A stretch of DNA of 22,523 bases from Geobacter sp. Its GTDB lineage: Bacteria; Desulfobacterota; Desulfuromonadia; Geobacterales; Pseudopelobacteraceae. Shown in pieces: positions 5,932-12,957 of the stretch. Made by a program: the position numbers and the translations under genes. The notes under the pieces are model-generated. The model saw nothing but the letters and a program-made list of their open reading frames with translations, ran no database searches and was not told the DNA's origin. The first letter of the stretch is position 1. Every line of letters begins with the position of its first letter. Location: assembly GCA_027346925.1 (NCBI GenBank), contig DAIERH010000011.1:1-22523 (forward strand), given 5' to 3'.

Positions 5932-8337
5932 TTATCGTATGGACACTTTTACCTTGGTAACCAGGTTTTCAACGACCTTGCCGTGAAGCACGCCGATCTC
6001 CTCATCGGTAAGCGTCCGTTCGTACGAGCGGTAGCGGACACGGACGGCGATGCTCCTGAAACCCTCGGGAATGCCGGCACCGCGGTAGAGGTCGAAGATT
6101 TCCACCTGCTCGATCTCCTGCGCCTTGACATTGCGCACACACTCGATGATCTTTTCCGCCGGCAGATCATCGGGCGCCAACATGGCGATGTCCCTGGTGC
6201 TGTCCGGAAAGCGGGACGGCGCGGTCACCGTGCGTTTCTGCCGGACGAGCGATACAATCTTCTCGAAGTCCAGTTCGAAACAATAGACAGGCCGTTCCAG
6301 CCCGAAGCTCTCCTGCACGGTGGGATGGATCTCGCCCACCGAACCGATCCGCTCCCTGCCAGCCACGATGCTGCACGATTTGCCGGGATGGTAGTACGCT
6401 TCCGGGCTATCTGCCACCCATTTCACTCCACCGATATTCAGGAGTTCAATGAGGTTTTCCATAACTCCCTTGGCATCATAGAAGTCTACCGCGCCACGGG
6501 CGTGGCTCCACCCTTCCCTCTCGCGGGAACCGGTAAAAGCACCGGCAATGCAGATGGGCTCATGGGGCATCTCCCCCGGCCCTGTCGGCAGATAGATCCG
6601 TCTCATCTCGAACAGCTTCAGGTCGAGTGAGCGGAAATTGACGTTGCGGGCCATTGTTTCCAGCAGTCCGGGCAGGAGGCTGGTGCGCATGACCGACTGC
6701 TCTTCTATCAGCGGATTGGCGAGCCGGATGGCGGTGCGGCGGGGATCGCCGGTCGCCAGCAGCAGCTTGTCGGCGGCATCGGGAGCGGTAAAACTGAAGT
6801 TGATGATCTCGTTCATGCCGTGGGCCACGAGTATGTCCCTGACGACCCGTTGCATGCGCTGATGCGCCGAGGGGCGATCGGATACGACACGTGCCTTCGG
6901 CATGGTGGTGGGGATCTTGTCGAAGCCGTTCAGGCGCGCAACCTCCTCGATCAGGTCCACCTCCCGCTCGATGTCAACGCGGTACGAGGGAGGGGTTACC
7001 CGCAGCGCCCCGTCGGGCTGCTCCAGCACGGTGCATTCCAGCCGGGAGAGGATTCGGCCTATCTCCGTCCTGGAAAGGTCGATTCCTATCAACTGGTTGG
7101 CCCGTTCCGGCCGCAGGCTGATGGGCATCGGTTCACAGGCGCCGGGATAGGCGTCCACGATCCCCTGGGCCACGCTCCCCCCCGCCAGTTCAGCGATGAG
7201 CGCCGCCGCCCGGTCAAGGGCGCGGATGACGCCGCCGATGTCGGCGCCCCGCTCGAAACGGTGGGAGGATTCGGTGTGCAGGCCGAGCCGCTTGCTGGTC
7301 TTGCGGATCGCGGCCGGCCTGAACCAGGCGCTCTCCAGCAGGATATTGGTGGTTGTATCGGCGATCTCGGAGTTTTCGCCCCCCATGATGCCAGCCAGGG
7401 CTACCGGCCGCTCTGCGTCGCAGATCACCAAGTCATCGGCAGTGAGGGTACGCTTTTGGCTGTCCAAGGTGGTGAACGGCTCATCCTCGGCGGCCCGGCG
7501 CACGACAATCCGCCTGCCCGCCAACCGGTCGCAGTCAAAGGCGTGCAACGGATGTCCCAATTCCATCATCACCAAGTTGGTGACGTCCACCACGTTGCTG
7601 ATGGAGCGGATACCCAGGGCATTGAGGCGCTTGACGAGCCATTCCGGTGACGGGGCAATGCGACAGCCCGAGATGTACCGGGCCGCGTAGCGAGGACAGA
7701 GATCACTATCCTCGATGGTTACCGAAATCATGTCGCTGGCAGCCTCGCTGACCTCGACGATAACGGCGGGTGGATAGGTGATCCTTGTATCCAGCTTGGC
7801 GGCGATCTCACGGGCAATACCCGCCGCACTCAGGCAGTCGGCGCGGTTGGGGGTCAAGCCGATCTCAAACAGGGTGTCCTTGAGCCCCAGGGCCTCGAAA
7901 ACAGGCTGGCCGAGTTTCAACCCGCCAGGCAGAATCATGATGCCCGCACTCTCTTCGGCCAGCCCCAATTCCTTCTCGGAACAGAGCATGCCGCAGGATT
8001 CCTCGCCGCGGATCTTGGAGCGCTTGATTCGGAAATCGCCCGGCAGCACGGCGCCGATCCGGGCCAGTGCCACCGTATCGCCGGCCTGGAAATTCTGGGC
8101 ACCACACACGACGTCCAACACCCCGGAGCCGTCGTTCACCCGGCAGAGAGAGAGCTTGTCCGCATTGGGGTGCTGGCGCTTTTCCTCGACGATTGCCACG
8201 ACCACGTCATCCATGCCGGCGCCCAGCTTCTCCATTGCCTCCACTTCGAGACCGAGCATGGTCAGCAGGTCGGCCAGCTGTTCAGGGGTGAGATCGAAAT
8301 CAACGAATTCCTTGAGCCAGTTGTAGGTAACTTTCAT
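5932..8337 (-). CDS. pheT: Phenylalanine-tRNA ligase beta subunit
   Basis: The 801-residue beta subunit of the alpha2-beta2 synthetase that charges tRNA-Phe. Domains can be followed in order: N-terminal MKVTYNWLKEFVDFDLTPEQ; a tRNA-binding OB-fold at about 40-150 with VVCGAQNFQAGDTVALA; the B3/B4 editing region with GLTPNRADCLSAAGIAREIA and VTNLVMMELGHPLHAFD; B5 at about 400-475; the catalytic-like core with MNEIINFSF; and a C-terminal anticodon-binding FDX-ACB domain from about 708, including SRFPDSTRDIAMLAP and VRYRSYERTLTDEEI. It is full length. Its ATG at 8337 has only a weak Shine-Dalgarno, and an unusual 159-nt gap with an inverted-repeat element separates it from pheS, so tight coupling of the two subunits is not obvious. 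Confidence 0.97.
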   Translation of the reverse strand: MKVTYNWLKEFVDFDLTPEQLADLLTMLGLEVEAMEKLGAGMDDVVVAIVEEKRQHPNADKLSLCRVNDGSGVLDVVCGAQNFQAGDTVALARIGAVLPGDFRIKRSKIRGEESCGMLCSEKELGLAEESAGIMILPGGLKLGQPVFEALGLKDTLFEIGLTPNRADCLSAAGIAREIAAKLDTRITYPPAVIVEVSEAASDMISVTIEDSDLCPRYAARYISGCRIAPSPEWLVKRLNALGIRSISNVVDVTNLVMMELGHPLHAFDCDRLAGRRIVVRRAAEDEPFTTLDSQKRTLTADDLVICDAERPVALAGIMGGENSEIADTTTNILLESAWFRPAAIRKTSKRLGLHTESSHRFERGADIGGVIRALDRAAALIAELAGGSVAQGIVDAYPGACEPMPISLRPERANQLIGIDLSRTEIGRILSRLECTVLEQPDGALRVTPPSYRVDIEREVDLIEEVARLNGFDKIPTTMPKARVVSDRPSAHQRMQRVVRDILVAHGMNEIINFSFTAPDAADKLLLATGDPRRTAIRLANPLIEEQSVMRTSLLPGLLETMARNVNFRSLDLKLFEMRRIYLPTGPGEMPHEPICIAGAFTGSREREGWSHARGAVDFYDAKGVMENLIELLNIGGVKWVADSPEAYYHPGKSCSIVAGRERIGSVGEIHPTVQESFGLERPVYCFELDFEKIVSLVRQKRTVTAPSRFPDSTRDIAMLAPDDLPAEKIIECVRNVKAQEIEQVEIFDLYRGAGIPEGFRSIAVRVRYRSYERTLTDEEIGVLHGKVVENLVTKVKVSIR

Positions 8338-8378
8338 ATCAGGACACCATGCTTACGGTTAAATTCACAATCTGTTTG

Positions 8379-8497
8379 CAACAGAGGACACAGAGAAAAC
8401 CAAGGTCATAAAAGGAAAATTTTTAAGACAACAAAGTAATTACGTTTTCCCTTTAAATTTACTCTGCGGTCTCCGGGGCGAGATCCCTCTTGGTTTT
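8379..8497. repeat. Interspersed-repeat-like inverted element between pheS and pheT
   Basis: The 159-nt pheS-pheT gap holds nested imperfect inverted repeats. AAAACCAAG (8396-8404) pairs with CTTGGTTTT (8489-8497), AAAGGAAAA (8411-8419) pairs with TTTTCCCTTT (8445-8454), and GTAATTAC is an internal palindrome. One end carries ACAGAGGACACAGAG (8381-8395) and the other ACTCTGCGGTCTC (8461-8473). Phrases of this kind occur in dispersed REP-like repeats of several bacteria, but I cannot confirm copy number here. It is AT-rich compared with its neighbours. The right arm reaches the pheS stop codon. Confidence 0.5.
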
Positions 8498-9513
8498 TAG
8501 AATTGCCGCAGGAAACGCACATCATTTTCGAAGAGCAGGCGCATGTCGCTGATGCCGTACTTCAGCATGGCGATCCGTTCGATACCCATGCCAAAGGCGA
8601 AACCGGAGATTTCCTCGGCATCATAGTTCACATGGCGGTAGACCTCGGGGTCCACCATGCCTGCCCCTAGAATCTCCAGCCAGCCACTGTTCTTGCAGAC
8701 CCGGCACCCCTTGCCGCCGCAGATGACGCAGGCTATGTCAACCTCGGCCGACGGCTCGGTAAAGGGGAAAAAGCTGGGGCGTAGACGCACGCCGGTCTTC
8801 TGGCCGAAGAGTTGGTTGGTAAAAACGGTCAGTATCCCCTTCAGGTCGCCAAAAGTAACTCCCTTATCCACCATCAGGCCTTCTATCTGGTGAAACATGG
8901 GGGAGTGGGTGGCATCGGAATCGCAGCGATAGACCGTGCCCGGGGCGATAATGCGCACCGGCGGCTTCTGCTTGAGCATGGTGCGGACCTGCACCGGCGA
9001 GGTGTGGGTGCGCAGCAGCAGGTTGTCCTCCACGAAAAAGGTATCCTGCATGTCACGGGCGGGATGTTCGGGCGGAAAGTTGAGGGCCTCGAAATTGTAC
9101 CAGTCGTGCTCGATCTCCGGCCCCTCGGCAACGCTGAAGCCAAGGCCGGCAAAGATGTCGCAGACCTCCTCCACCACCTGGGTGATCGGGTGCTTGGTAC
9201 CGATGGCCAAACGACGCCCTGGAAGTGTGACGTCTATCCGCTCCGATTGGAGCCGCTCGATTGTGGCCCGTTCGCGTGCCGCCTGCTGGGCTACCTCGAG
9301 ACCGGTTTCGATCTCGTCCCGGACGGAATTGACCAGTTGTCCCACTGCCGGCCGTTCTTCGGGCACCAGCGCCCCCAGCCCCTTCATCAGTGCCGTCAGT
9401 TCCCCTTTGCGGCCGAGAAACCTGACTCGCACCTCCTGGAGCGCATCCTCGCCCGATGCCTCGCCGATGGCACGCAGGGCCTCCTGTTTCAATCGTTCAA
9501 GCTGTTCCCGCAT
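8497..9513 (-). CDS. pheS: Phenylalanine-tRNA ligase alpha subunit
   Basis: The 338-residue catalytic subunit of phenylalanyl-tRNA synthetase. An N-terminal coiled-coil arm (about 1-95, with VRFLGRKGELTALMKGLG) precedes the class II core. DVTLPGRRLAIGTKHPITQV opens the core, THTSPVQVRTML and the motif 2 region with Arg188 and Arg196 follow, and motif 3 is GMGIERIAML at 308-317. A Cx2C-x4-Cx2C cluster (Cys262, 265, 270, 273) precedes the GWLEILGAGMVDPEV loop; this zinc-knuckle-like insert occurs in many but not all PheS proteins and is absent from the E. coli enzyme. The ATG at 9513 has AAGGA at 7 nt. Its ribosome binding site directly follows the T-run of an intrinsic terminator (9526-9559), so its expression probably depends on read-through. 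Confidence 0.97.
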   Translation of the reverse strand: MREQLERLKQEALRAIGEASGEDALQEVRVRFLGRKGELTALMKGLGALVPEERPAVGQLVNSVRDEIETGLEVAQQAARERATIERLQSERIDVTLPGRRLAIGTKHPITQVVEEVCDIFAGLGFSVAEGPEIEHDWYNFEALNFPPEHPARDMQDTFFVEDNLLLRTHTSPVQVRTMLKQKPPVRIIAPGTVYRCDSDATHSPMFHQIEGLMVDKGVTFGDLKGILTVFTNQLFGQKTGVRLRPSFFPFTEPSAEVDIACVICGGKGCRVCKNSGWLEILGAGMVDPEVYRHVNYDAEEISGFAFGMGIERIAMLKYGISDMRLLFENDVRFLRQF

Positions 9514-9525
9514 GATGTCTTCCTT

Positions 9526-9559
9526 AAAAAAAAGGAATGGGAGTGTTTCATCCCATTCC
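9526..9559 (-). terminator. Terminator/attenuator between rplT and pheS
   Basis: Read on the minus strand, a perfect 9-bp stem (GGAATGGGA with TCCCATTCC) and an 8-nt loop are followed by eight consecutive T residues. It starts about 30 nt after the rplT stop and ends 12 nt before the pheS ATG. E. coli has its pheM-controlled pheST attenuator at the same place, but no Phe-rich leader ORF can be seen here. Confidence 0.88.
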
Positions 9560-9589
9560 CCGTGTGGAACTACGTGCCGAACTAACGGT

Positions 9590-9943
9590 TCAGATACCGG
9601 CCTTGGCCAAACCGGCGATCTCCGTGAATCCCTTGGGATCGGAGACGGCGATGTCCGCCAGCACCTTGCGGTCGATCTGGATGTTGGCCTTCTTGAGGCC
9701 GAAAATGAACTTGCTGTAGGATAGCCCGTTCAGACGCGAAGCCGCGTTGATGCGGGTGATCCACAGACTGCGAAAATCGCGCTTTTTGACGCGGCGGTCG
9801 CGGAAGGCGTAATTGAGAGCCCGATCAACCGCTTCGGTAGCGCTACGGAACAATTTGCTGCGCGCGCCGCGGTATCCCTTGGCAAGTTTCAGTACCTTGT
9901 TGCGCCTGCGTCTCGCTTTAAAACCTCTTTTTGCACGTGGCAT
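9590..9943 (-). CDS. rplT: 50S ribosomal protein L20
   Basis: A 117-residue ribosomal protein essential for early 50S assembly. It opens MPRAKRGFKARRRRNKVLKL, with the very basic extension that penetrates 23S rRNA. Then come AKGYRGARSKLFRSATEAVD, ALNYAFRDRRVKKRDFRSLW, ITRINAASRLNGLSYSKFI and a short acidic to neutral C-terminus. Length is exactly that of the family. The ATG at 9943 has AGGAG at 7 nt. It follows rpmI by 75 nt, in the conserved infC-rpmI-rplT order. In E. coli L20 represses its own operon by binding near rpmI; I do not see an obvious equivalent structure in the short gaps here, so this remains open. Confidence 0.98.
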   Translation of the reverse strand: MPRAKRGFKARRRRNKVLKLAKGYRGARSKLFRSATEAVDRALNYAFRDRRVKKRDFRSLWITRINAASRLNGLSYSKFIFGLKKANIQIDRKVLADIAVSDPKGFTEIAGLAKAGI

Positions 9944-10018
9944 GATTCTACTCCTTCGTCATGAATTTCGCCCGATCCGCAAGGGGAGACAGTCCTCGTG
10001 GTTCTTGGCATTGGCCCG

Positions 10019-10216
10019 TTATTTGTACGGGATCAGTCTGGCAATGTTTTTCTGGTCAACGTCGGCCACCATGGAGCCGTGGCGCAGGTTGCGCTTGCGC
10101 TTGCGGGTCTTGGGGGTCAGGATATGGCTGGTAAAGGCGTTGCTGCGCTTGATGCGGCCGGTGCCGGATTTCTTGAAGCGCTTGGCTGCGCCGCGGTTGG
10201 TCTTGATTTTCGGCAT
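10019..10216 (-). CDS. rpmI: 50S ribosomal protein L35
   Basis: A 65-residue basic ribosomal protein of the large subunit. MPKIKTNRGAAKRFKKSGTG at the N-terminus and KRSNAFTSHILTPKTRKRKR followed by NLRHGSMVADVDQKNIARL match L35 throughout its length. The ATG at 10216 is preceded by AGGAG at 8 nt. It lies 49 nt after infC and 75 nt before rplT, the order seen in most bacteria. No unusual feature of the coding sequence was found. Confidence 0.98.
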   Translation of the reverse strand: MPKIKTNRGAAKRFKKSGTGRIKRSNAFTSHILTPKTRKRKRNLRHGSMVADVDQKNIARLIPYK

Positions 10217-10265
10217 GGTTTCTTCTCCTTCGTTAAAAATAGTCTCTATGGATTCGCTGTAGCGG

Positions 10266-10784
10266 TTATTTTTTCACTTTGGGTGCGACAATCATGAACA
10301 TGTTGCGTCCGTCCACCCTGGGCTGGGACTCGACCACGGCAATATCCGCCAATTCGGCGGCAAAGCGCTCGATGACGGCCCGGCCGATATCCATGTGGGT
10401 GATCTCTCTCCCACGGAATACCAACGTTACCTTGGCTTTGTTCCCCTCTTCAAGGAAACGCCTGACATGCTTGACCTTGAACATCAGGTCGTGTTCATCG
10501 GTCTTGGGGCGAAGCTTGATCTCCTTGACCTCCACATGCACCTGTTTCTTCTTGGCTTCCTGCTGCTTCTTGCTCTGTTGGTACTTGAACTTGCCATAAT
10601 CCATGATCCGGCAGACCGGCGGAACCGCGCTCGGCGAGACTTCCACAAGGTCAAGCTGCTGCTGTTCGGCAAGTTCAAGGGCTTTAGAGGTTGGAATCAC
10701 GCCAAGCGCCTCTCCATCGGCGCCGATTACACGGACTTCCATGGCGCGAATGGCGGTGTTGATGTTCACGGTCGGTTTTGCTAT
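10266..10784 (-). CDS. infC: Translation initiation factor IF-3 with AUA start codon
   Basis: IF-3 binds the 30S subunit, prevents premature 50S joining and inspects the start codon and initiator tRNA. The 172-residue product has the N domain (VNINTAIRAMEVRVIGADGE, then LGVIPTSKALELAEQQQLDL and PPVCRIMDYGKFKYQQSKKQ), a lysine-rich linker, and the C domain with EIKLRPKTDEHDLMFKVKHV and AKVTLVFRGREITHMDIG. I place the start at the ATA at 10784: it encodes M-AKPTVNIN, the usual IF-3 beginning, and sits 6 nt behind AGGAGGT. No ATG, GTG or TTG is available at a proper distance; the first in-frame GTG (10769) is 21 nt from that Shine-Dalgarno. A rare start such as AUU is known in E. coli infC, where IF-3 discrimination against it gives autoregulation. 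Confidence 0.95.
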   Translation of the reverse strand: MAKPTVNINTAIRAMEVRVIGADGEALGVIPTSKALELAEQQQLDLVEVSPSAVPPVCRIMDYGKFKYQQSKKQQEAKKKQVHVEVKEIKLRPKTDEHDLMFKVKHVRRFLEEGNKAKVTLVFRGREITHMDIGRAVIERFAAELADIAVVESQPRVDGRNMFMIVAPKVKK

Positions 10785-10790
10785 GACTGC

Positions 10791-10797
10791 ACCTCCT
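10791..10797 (-). promoter_or_regulatory. Strong Shine-Dalgarno fixing the infC AUA start
   Basis: AGGAGGT on the minus strand is 6 nt from the ATA at 10784-10782. It is among the closest matches to the anti-SD sequence in the window, which fits a need to compensate for a weak start codon. A small stem (GACGG with CCGTC) lies a few bases upstream. Confidence 0.85.
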
Positions 10798-10848
10798 GGA
10801 TGGGACGGTTACAAGGCCGTCTCCTCGATCATGCTGCTATTTTAAATG

Positions 10849-12759
10849 CTATTTGAAACTCTTGCGTTCCCGTTCGACAAATTCCACGAACTCGGCCGGC
10901 TTCATGGGGGCAAGGTTCTTGCCGTCGCGGTAGCGCGGCGTCACCGTACCCTGCTCCACCTCTTTGTCGCCGATGACGAGCATGTAGGGGATCTTCTGGA
11001 GCTGGGCCTCGCGAATCTTGAAGCTCAGCTTCTCGTTACGGAAGTCGCCCTGGACCCGTATGCCGGCCTCCCTGAGCTGGGCCAGGACATCCTGGCCAAA
11101 TCCGTTATGATTGTCGGTCACCGTCACGACGATGGCCTGAACGGGCGAGAGCCAGAGCGGAAAGTTACCGGCAAAATGTTCGATCAACACACCGATGAAG
11201 CGTTCGATGGAGCCAAGGATGACCCGATGGACCATGACGGGGCGTTTTTTCTCCCCGTCCGCTGCGACATAATACAGATCAAAGCGCTCGGGCAGGGTGA
11301 AATCGCACTGGATAGTAGCACACTGCCACCGCCTGTCAAGACAATCACGCAACTTGATGTCTATCTTCGGGCCGTAGAAGGCGCCGTCCCCCTCATTGAT
11401 CTCAAAGGGACGCCCAGTGTCCTTAAGGGCCGACAACAGGGCATTGGTGGCCAGTTCCCAGGCCGCATCGTCGCCGATTGACTTCTCGGGCCGAGTTGAC
11501 AGTTCCATCTCGTAGTCGAAGCCAAAGATGGACATCACATCGGCCACGAATTTGAGCACGCCCTTGATTTCAGCGTCCAGCTGTTCTGGCGTGCAGAGAA
11601 TGTGGGCATCGTCCTGTGTGAAGCAGCGCACCCGCAACAGGCCGTGCAGCACGCCGGCCCGTTCATGGCGATGCACCGTCCCCAGTTCGAAGAAACGCAA
11701 TGGAAGGTCGCGATAGCTGCGCAGATGCGACTTGTAAATCATCATGTGGGAGAGACAGTTCATCGGTTTGATGCCGAAGCCCTGCTCGTCCACCTCGGTG
11801 AAATACATGTTCTCGCGGTAGTTCTCGTAATGGCCGGAGCGTTGCCACAGCTCGGTCTTGAGGATTTGCGGGCCGACCACGATGTCGTAGCCCCGCTTGA
11901 GATGTTCGCGGCGCTCGAAATCTTCCAAAATAGTGCGCAGCATGGCCCCCTTGGGGTGCCAGATGGCGAAACCGGCGCCCACCTCGTCCGAAAAGGAGAA
12001 CAGGTCCAATTCCCTGCCCAACTTGCGGTGATCGCGGCGCTTGGCCTCCTCAAGACGGTTCAGGTAGGCTTCCAGCTCCTTCTTGTCGGCAAAGGCGGTG
12101 CCGTAGATACGTTGCAGCATGCGGTTCTTCTCATCGCCGCGCCAGTAGGCGCCGGCAATGGAGAGCAGTTTGAATGCCTTGATGCGTGACGTGGAAGGAA
12201 GATGGGGGCCACGGCAGAGATCGGCGAACCCGCCCTGGCTGTAGACCGACACGCTGTCAACGCCAAGGTCGTTGATCAACTCGACCTTGTAGCTCTCACC
12301 CATATCGGAAAACATCCTGACGGCATCGGCGCTGGAAAGCACACGGCGCTCGATCTTCTGGTCGGCGGCGGCCAGTTCGGCCATCCTGGTCTCGATGCGC
12401 TCCAGGTCTTCGGGGGTAAAGGGCGAATCAACATCAAAATCGTAGTAGAAGCCGGTTTCAATGGCAGGACCAATGGTCACCTTGGCCTTGGGGAACAGTT
12501 CCTTAACCGCCTGGGCCATGAGATGGGAGGTGGAATGGCGGATGATCTCCAGCGCCTCGGGGCTTTTCTCGGTGATGATTTCCACGCGGGCGCCGTCGGA
12601 AAGCCCCGCCGTCACATCAACCAGATCACCATTGACTCTGCCGGCAATGGCGGCCTTGGCAAGACCGGAGCCGATGGAGGCGGCCAGGTCCGCAACCGTG
12701 GCCCCTGCGGAGATCTCACGCACCGAACCGTCGGGAAGTGTAATGGCAATGTTGGACAT
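10849..12759 (-). CDS. thrS: Threonine-tRNA ligase
   Basis: The 636-residue class II synthetase for tRNA-Thr. From the N-terminus: a TGS domain (about 1-63), the N2 editing domain with the HxxxH motif His75/His79 and Cys182/His186, and the catalytic core with the zinc ligands Cys335, His386 and His511. These positions match those of the E. coli enzyme closely. Motif 2 includes RFFELGTVHRHE, and motif 3 HRVILGSIERFIG precedes the C-terminal anticodon-binding domain (from about 537). The ATG at 12759 has AGGA at 7-8 nt and yields MSNIAITLPDG; a longer frame to 12783 would overlap the terminator T-run. It follows tRNA-Val with a terminator-like hairpin in between and precedes infC by 64 nt. Confidence 0.97.
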   Translation of the reverse strand: MSNIAITLPDGSVREISAGATVADLAASIGSGLAKAAIAGRVNGDLVDVTAGLSDGARVEIITEKSPEALEIIRHSTSHLMAQAVKELFPKAKVTIGPAIETGFYYDFDVDSPFTPEDLERIETRMAELAAADQKIERRVLSSADAVRMFSDMGESYKVELINDLGVDSVSVYSQGGFADLCRGPHLPSTSRIKAFKLLSIAGAYWRGDEKNRMLQRIYGTAFADKKELEAYLNRLEEAKRRDHRKLGRELDLFSFSDEVGAGFAIWHPKGAMLRTILEDFERREHLKRGYDIVVGPQILKTELWQRSGHYENYRENMYFTEVDEQGFGIKPMNCLSHMMIYKSHLRSYRDLPLRFFELGTVHRHERAGVLHGLLRVRCFTQDDAHILCTPEQLDAEIKGVLKFVADVMSIFGFDYEMELSTRPEKSIGDDAAWELATNALLSALKDTGRPFEINEGDGAFYGPKIDIKLRDCLDRRWQCATIQCDFTLPERFDLYYVAADGEKKRPVMVHRVILGSIERFIGVLIEHFAGNFPLWLSPVQAIVVTVTDNHNGFGQDVLAQLREAGIRVQGDFRNEKLSFKIREAQLQKIPYMLVIGDKEVEQGTVTPRYRDGKNLAPMKPAEFVEFVERERKSFK

Positions 12760-12784
12760 GGGGTATCCTTTGAAAAAACGCAAA

Positions 12785-12812
12785 CAGAAAAGGCATCGAA
12801 CCTATCGATGCC
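12785..12812 (-). terminator. Terminator-like hairpin between tRNA-Val and thrS
   Basis: On the minus strand GGCATCGA pairs with TCGATGCC around a 5-nt loop and is followed by TTTTCTG, then further T-rich sequence. It begins 19 nt after the tRNA-Val CCA. Only about 28 nt remain before the thrS ATG, too little for a separate promoter, so some read-through or a promoter within the tRNA region is needed for thrS. Confidence 0.7.
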
Positions 12813-12830
12813 CCGACACCATCGCTTTAA

Positions 12831-12905
12831 TGGTAGGCGCGGGCGGTCTCGAACCGCCGACCTCTACCGTGTCAAGGTAGCGCTCTCCCCCTGAGCTACG
12901 CGCCT
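12831..12905 (-). tRNA. tRNA-Val (anticodon GAC)
   Basis: The minus strand gives a 7-bp acceptor AGGCGCG with CGCGCCT, D-arm GCTCAGGGGGAGAGC, anticodon stem CTACC/GGTAG with loop TTGACAC (anticodon GAC), T-loop TTCGAGA, discriminator A and an encoded CCA at 12831-12833; 75 nt in total. It stands at the head of the thrS unit with a strong promoter just upstream. Confidence 0.96.
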
Positions 12906-12921
12906 GCACCAAAGCGGAAGA

Positions 12922-12951
12922 GTAATATCAATAAACATTCCGTGTTGTCAA
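12922..12951 (-). promoter_or_regulatory. Promoter of tRNA-Val (and probably of the thrS unit)
   Basis: A perfect TTGACA (12946-12951) and TATTAC (12922-12927) lie 18 bp apart on the minus strand. The predicted start is about 10 nt before the tRNA 5' end. The -35 sits only 7 nt beyond the rlmD stop codon. Confidence 0.75.
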
Positions 12952-12957
12952 GCGGTT

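Noticed and set aside
10809..10832. A seven-codon ORF (MIEETAL) between thrS and infC
   Set aside because: It lacks a Shine-Dalgarno and has no run of regulatory codons. The adjacent GACGG/CCGTC stem is small, so a leader peptide mechanism is not supported.
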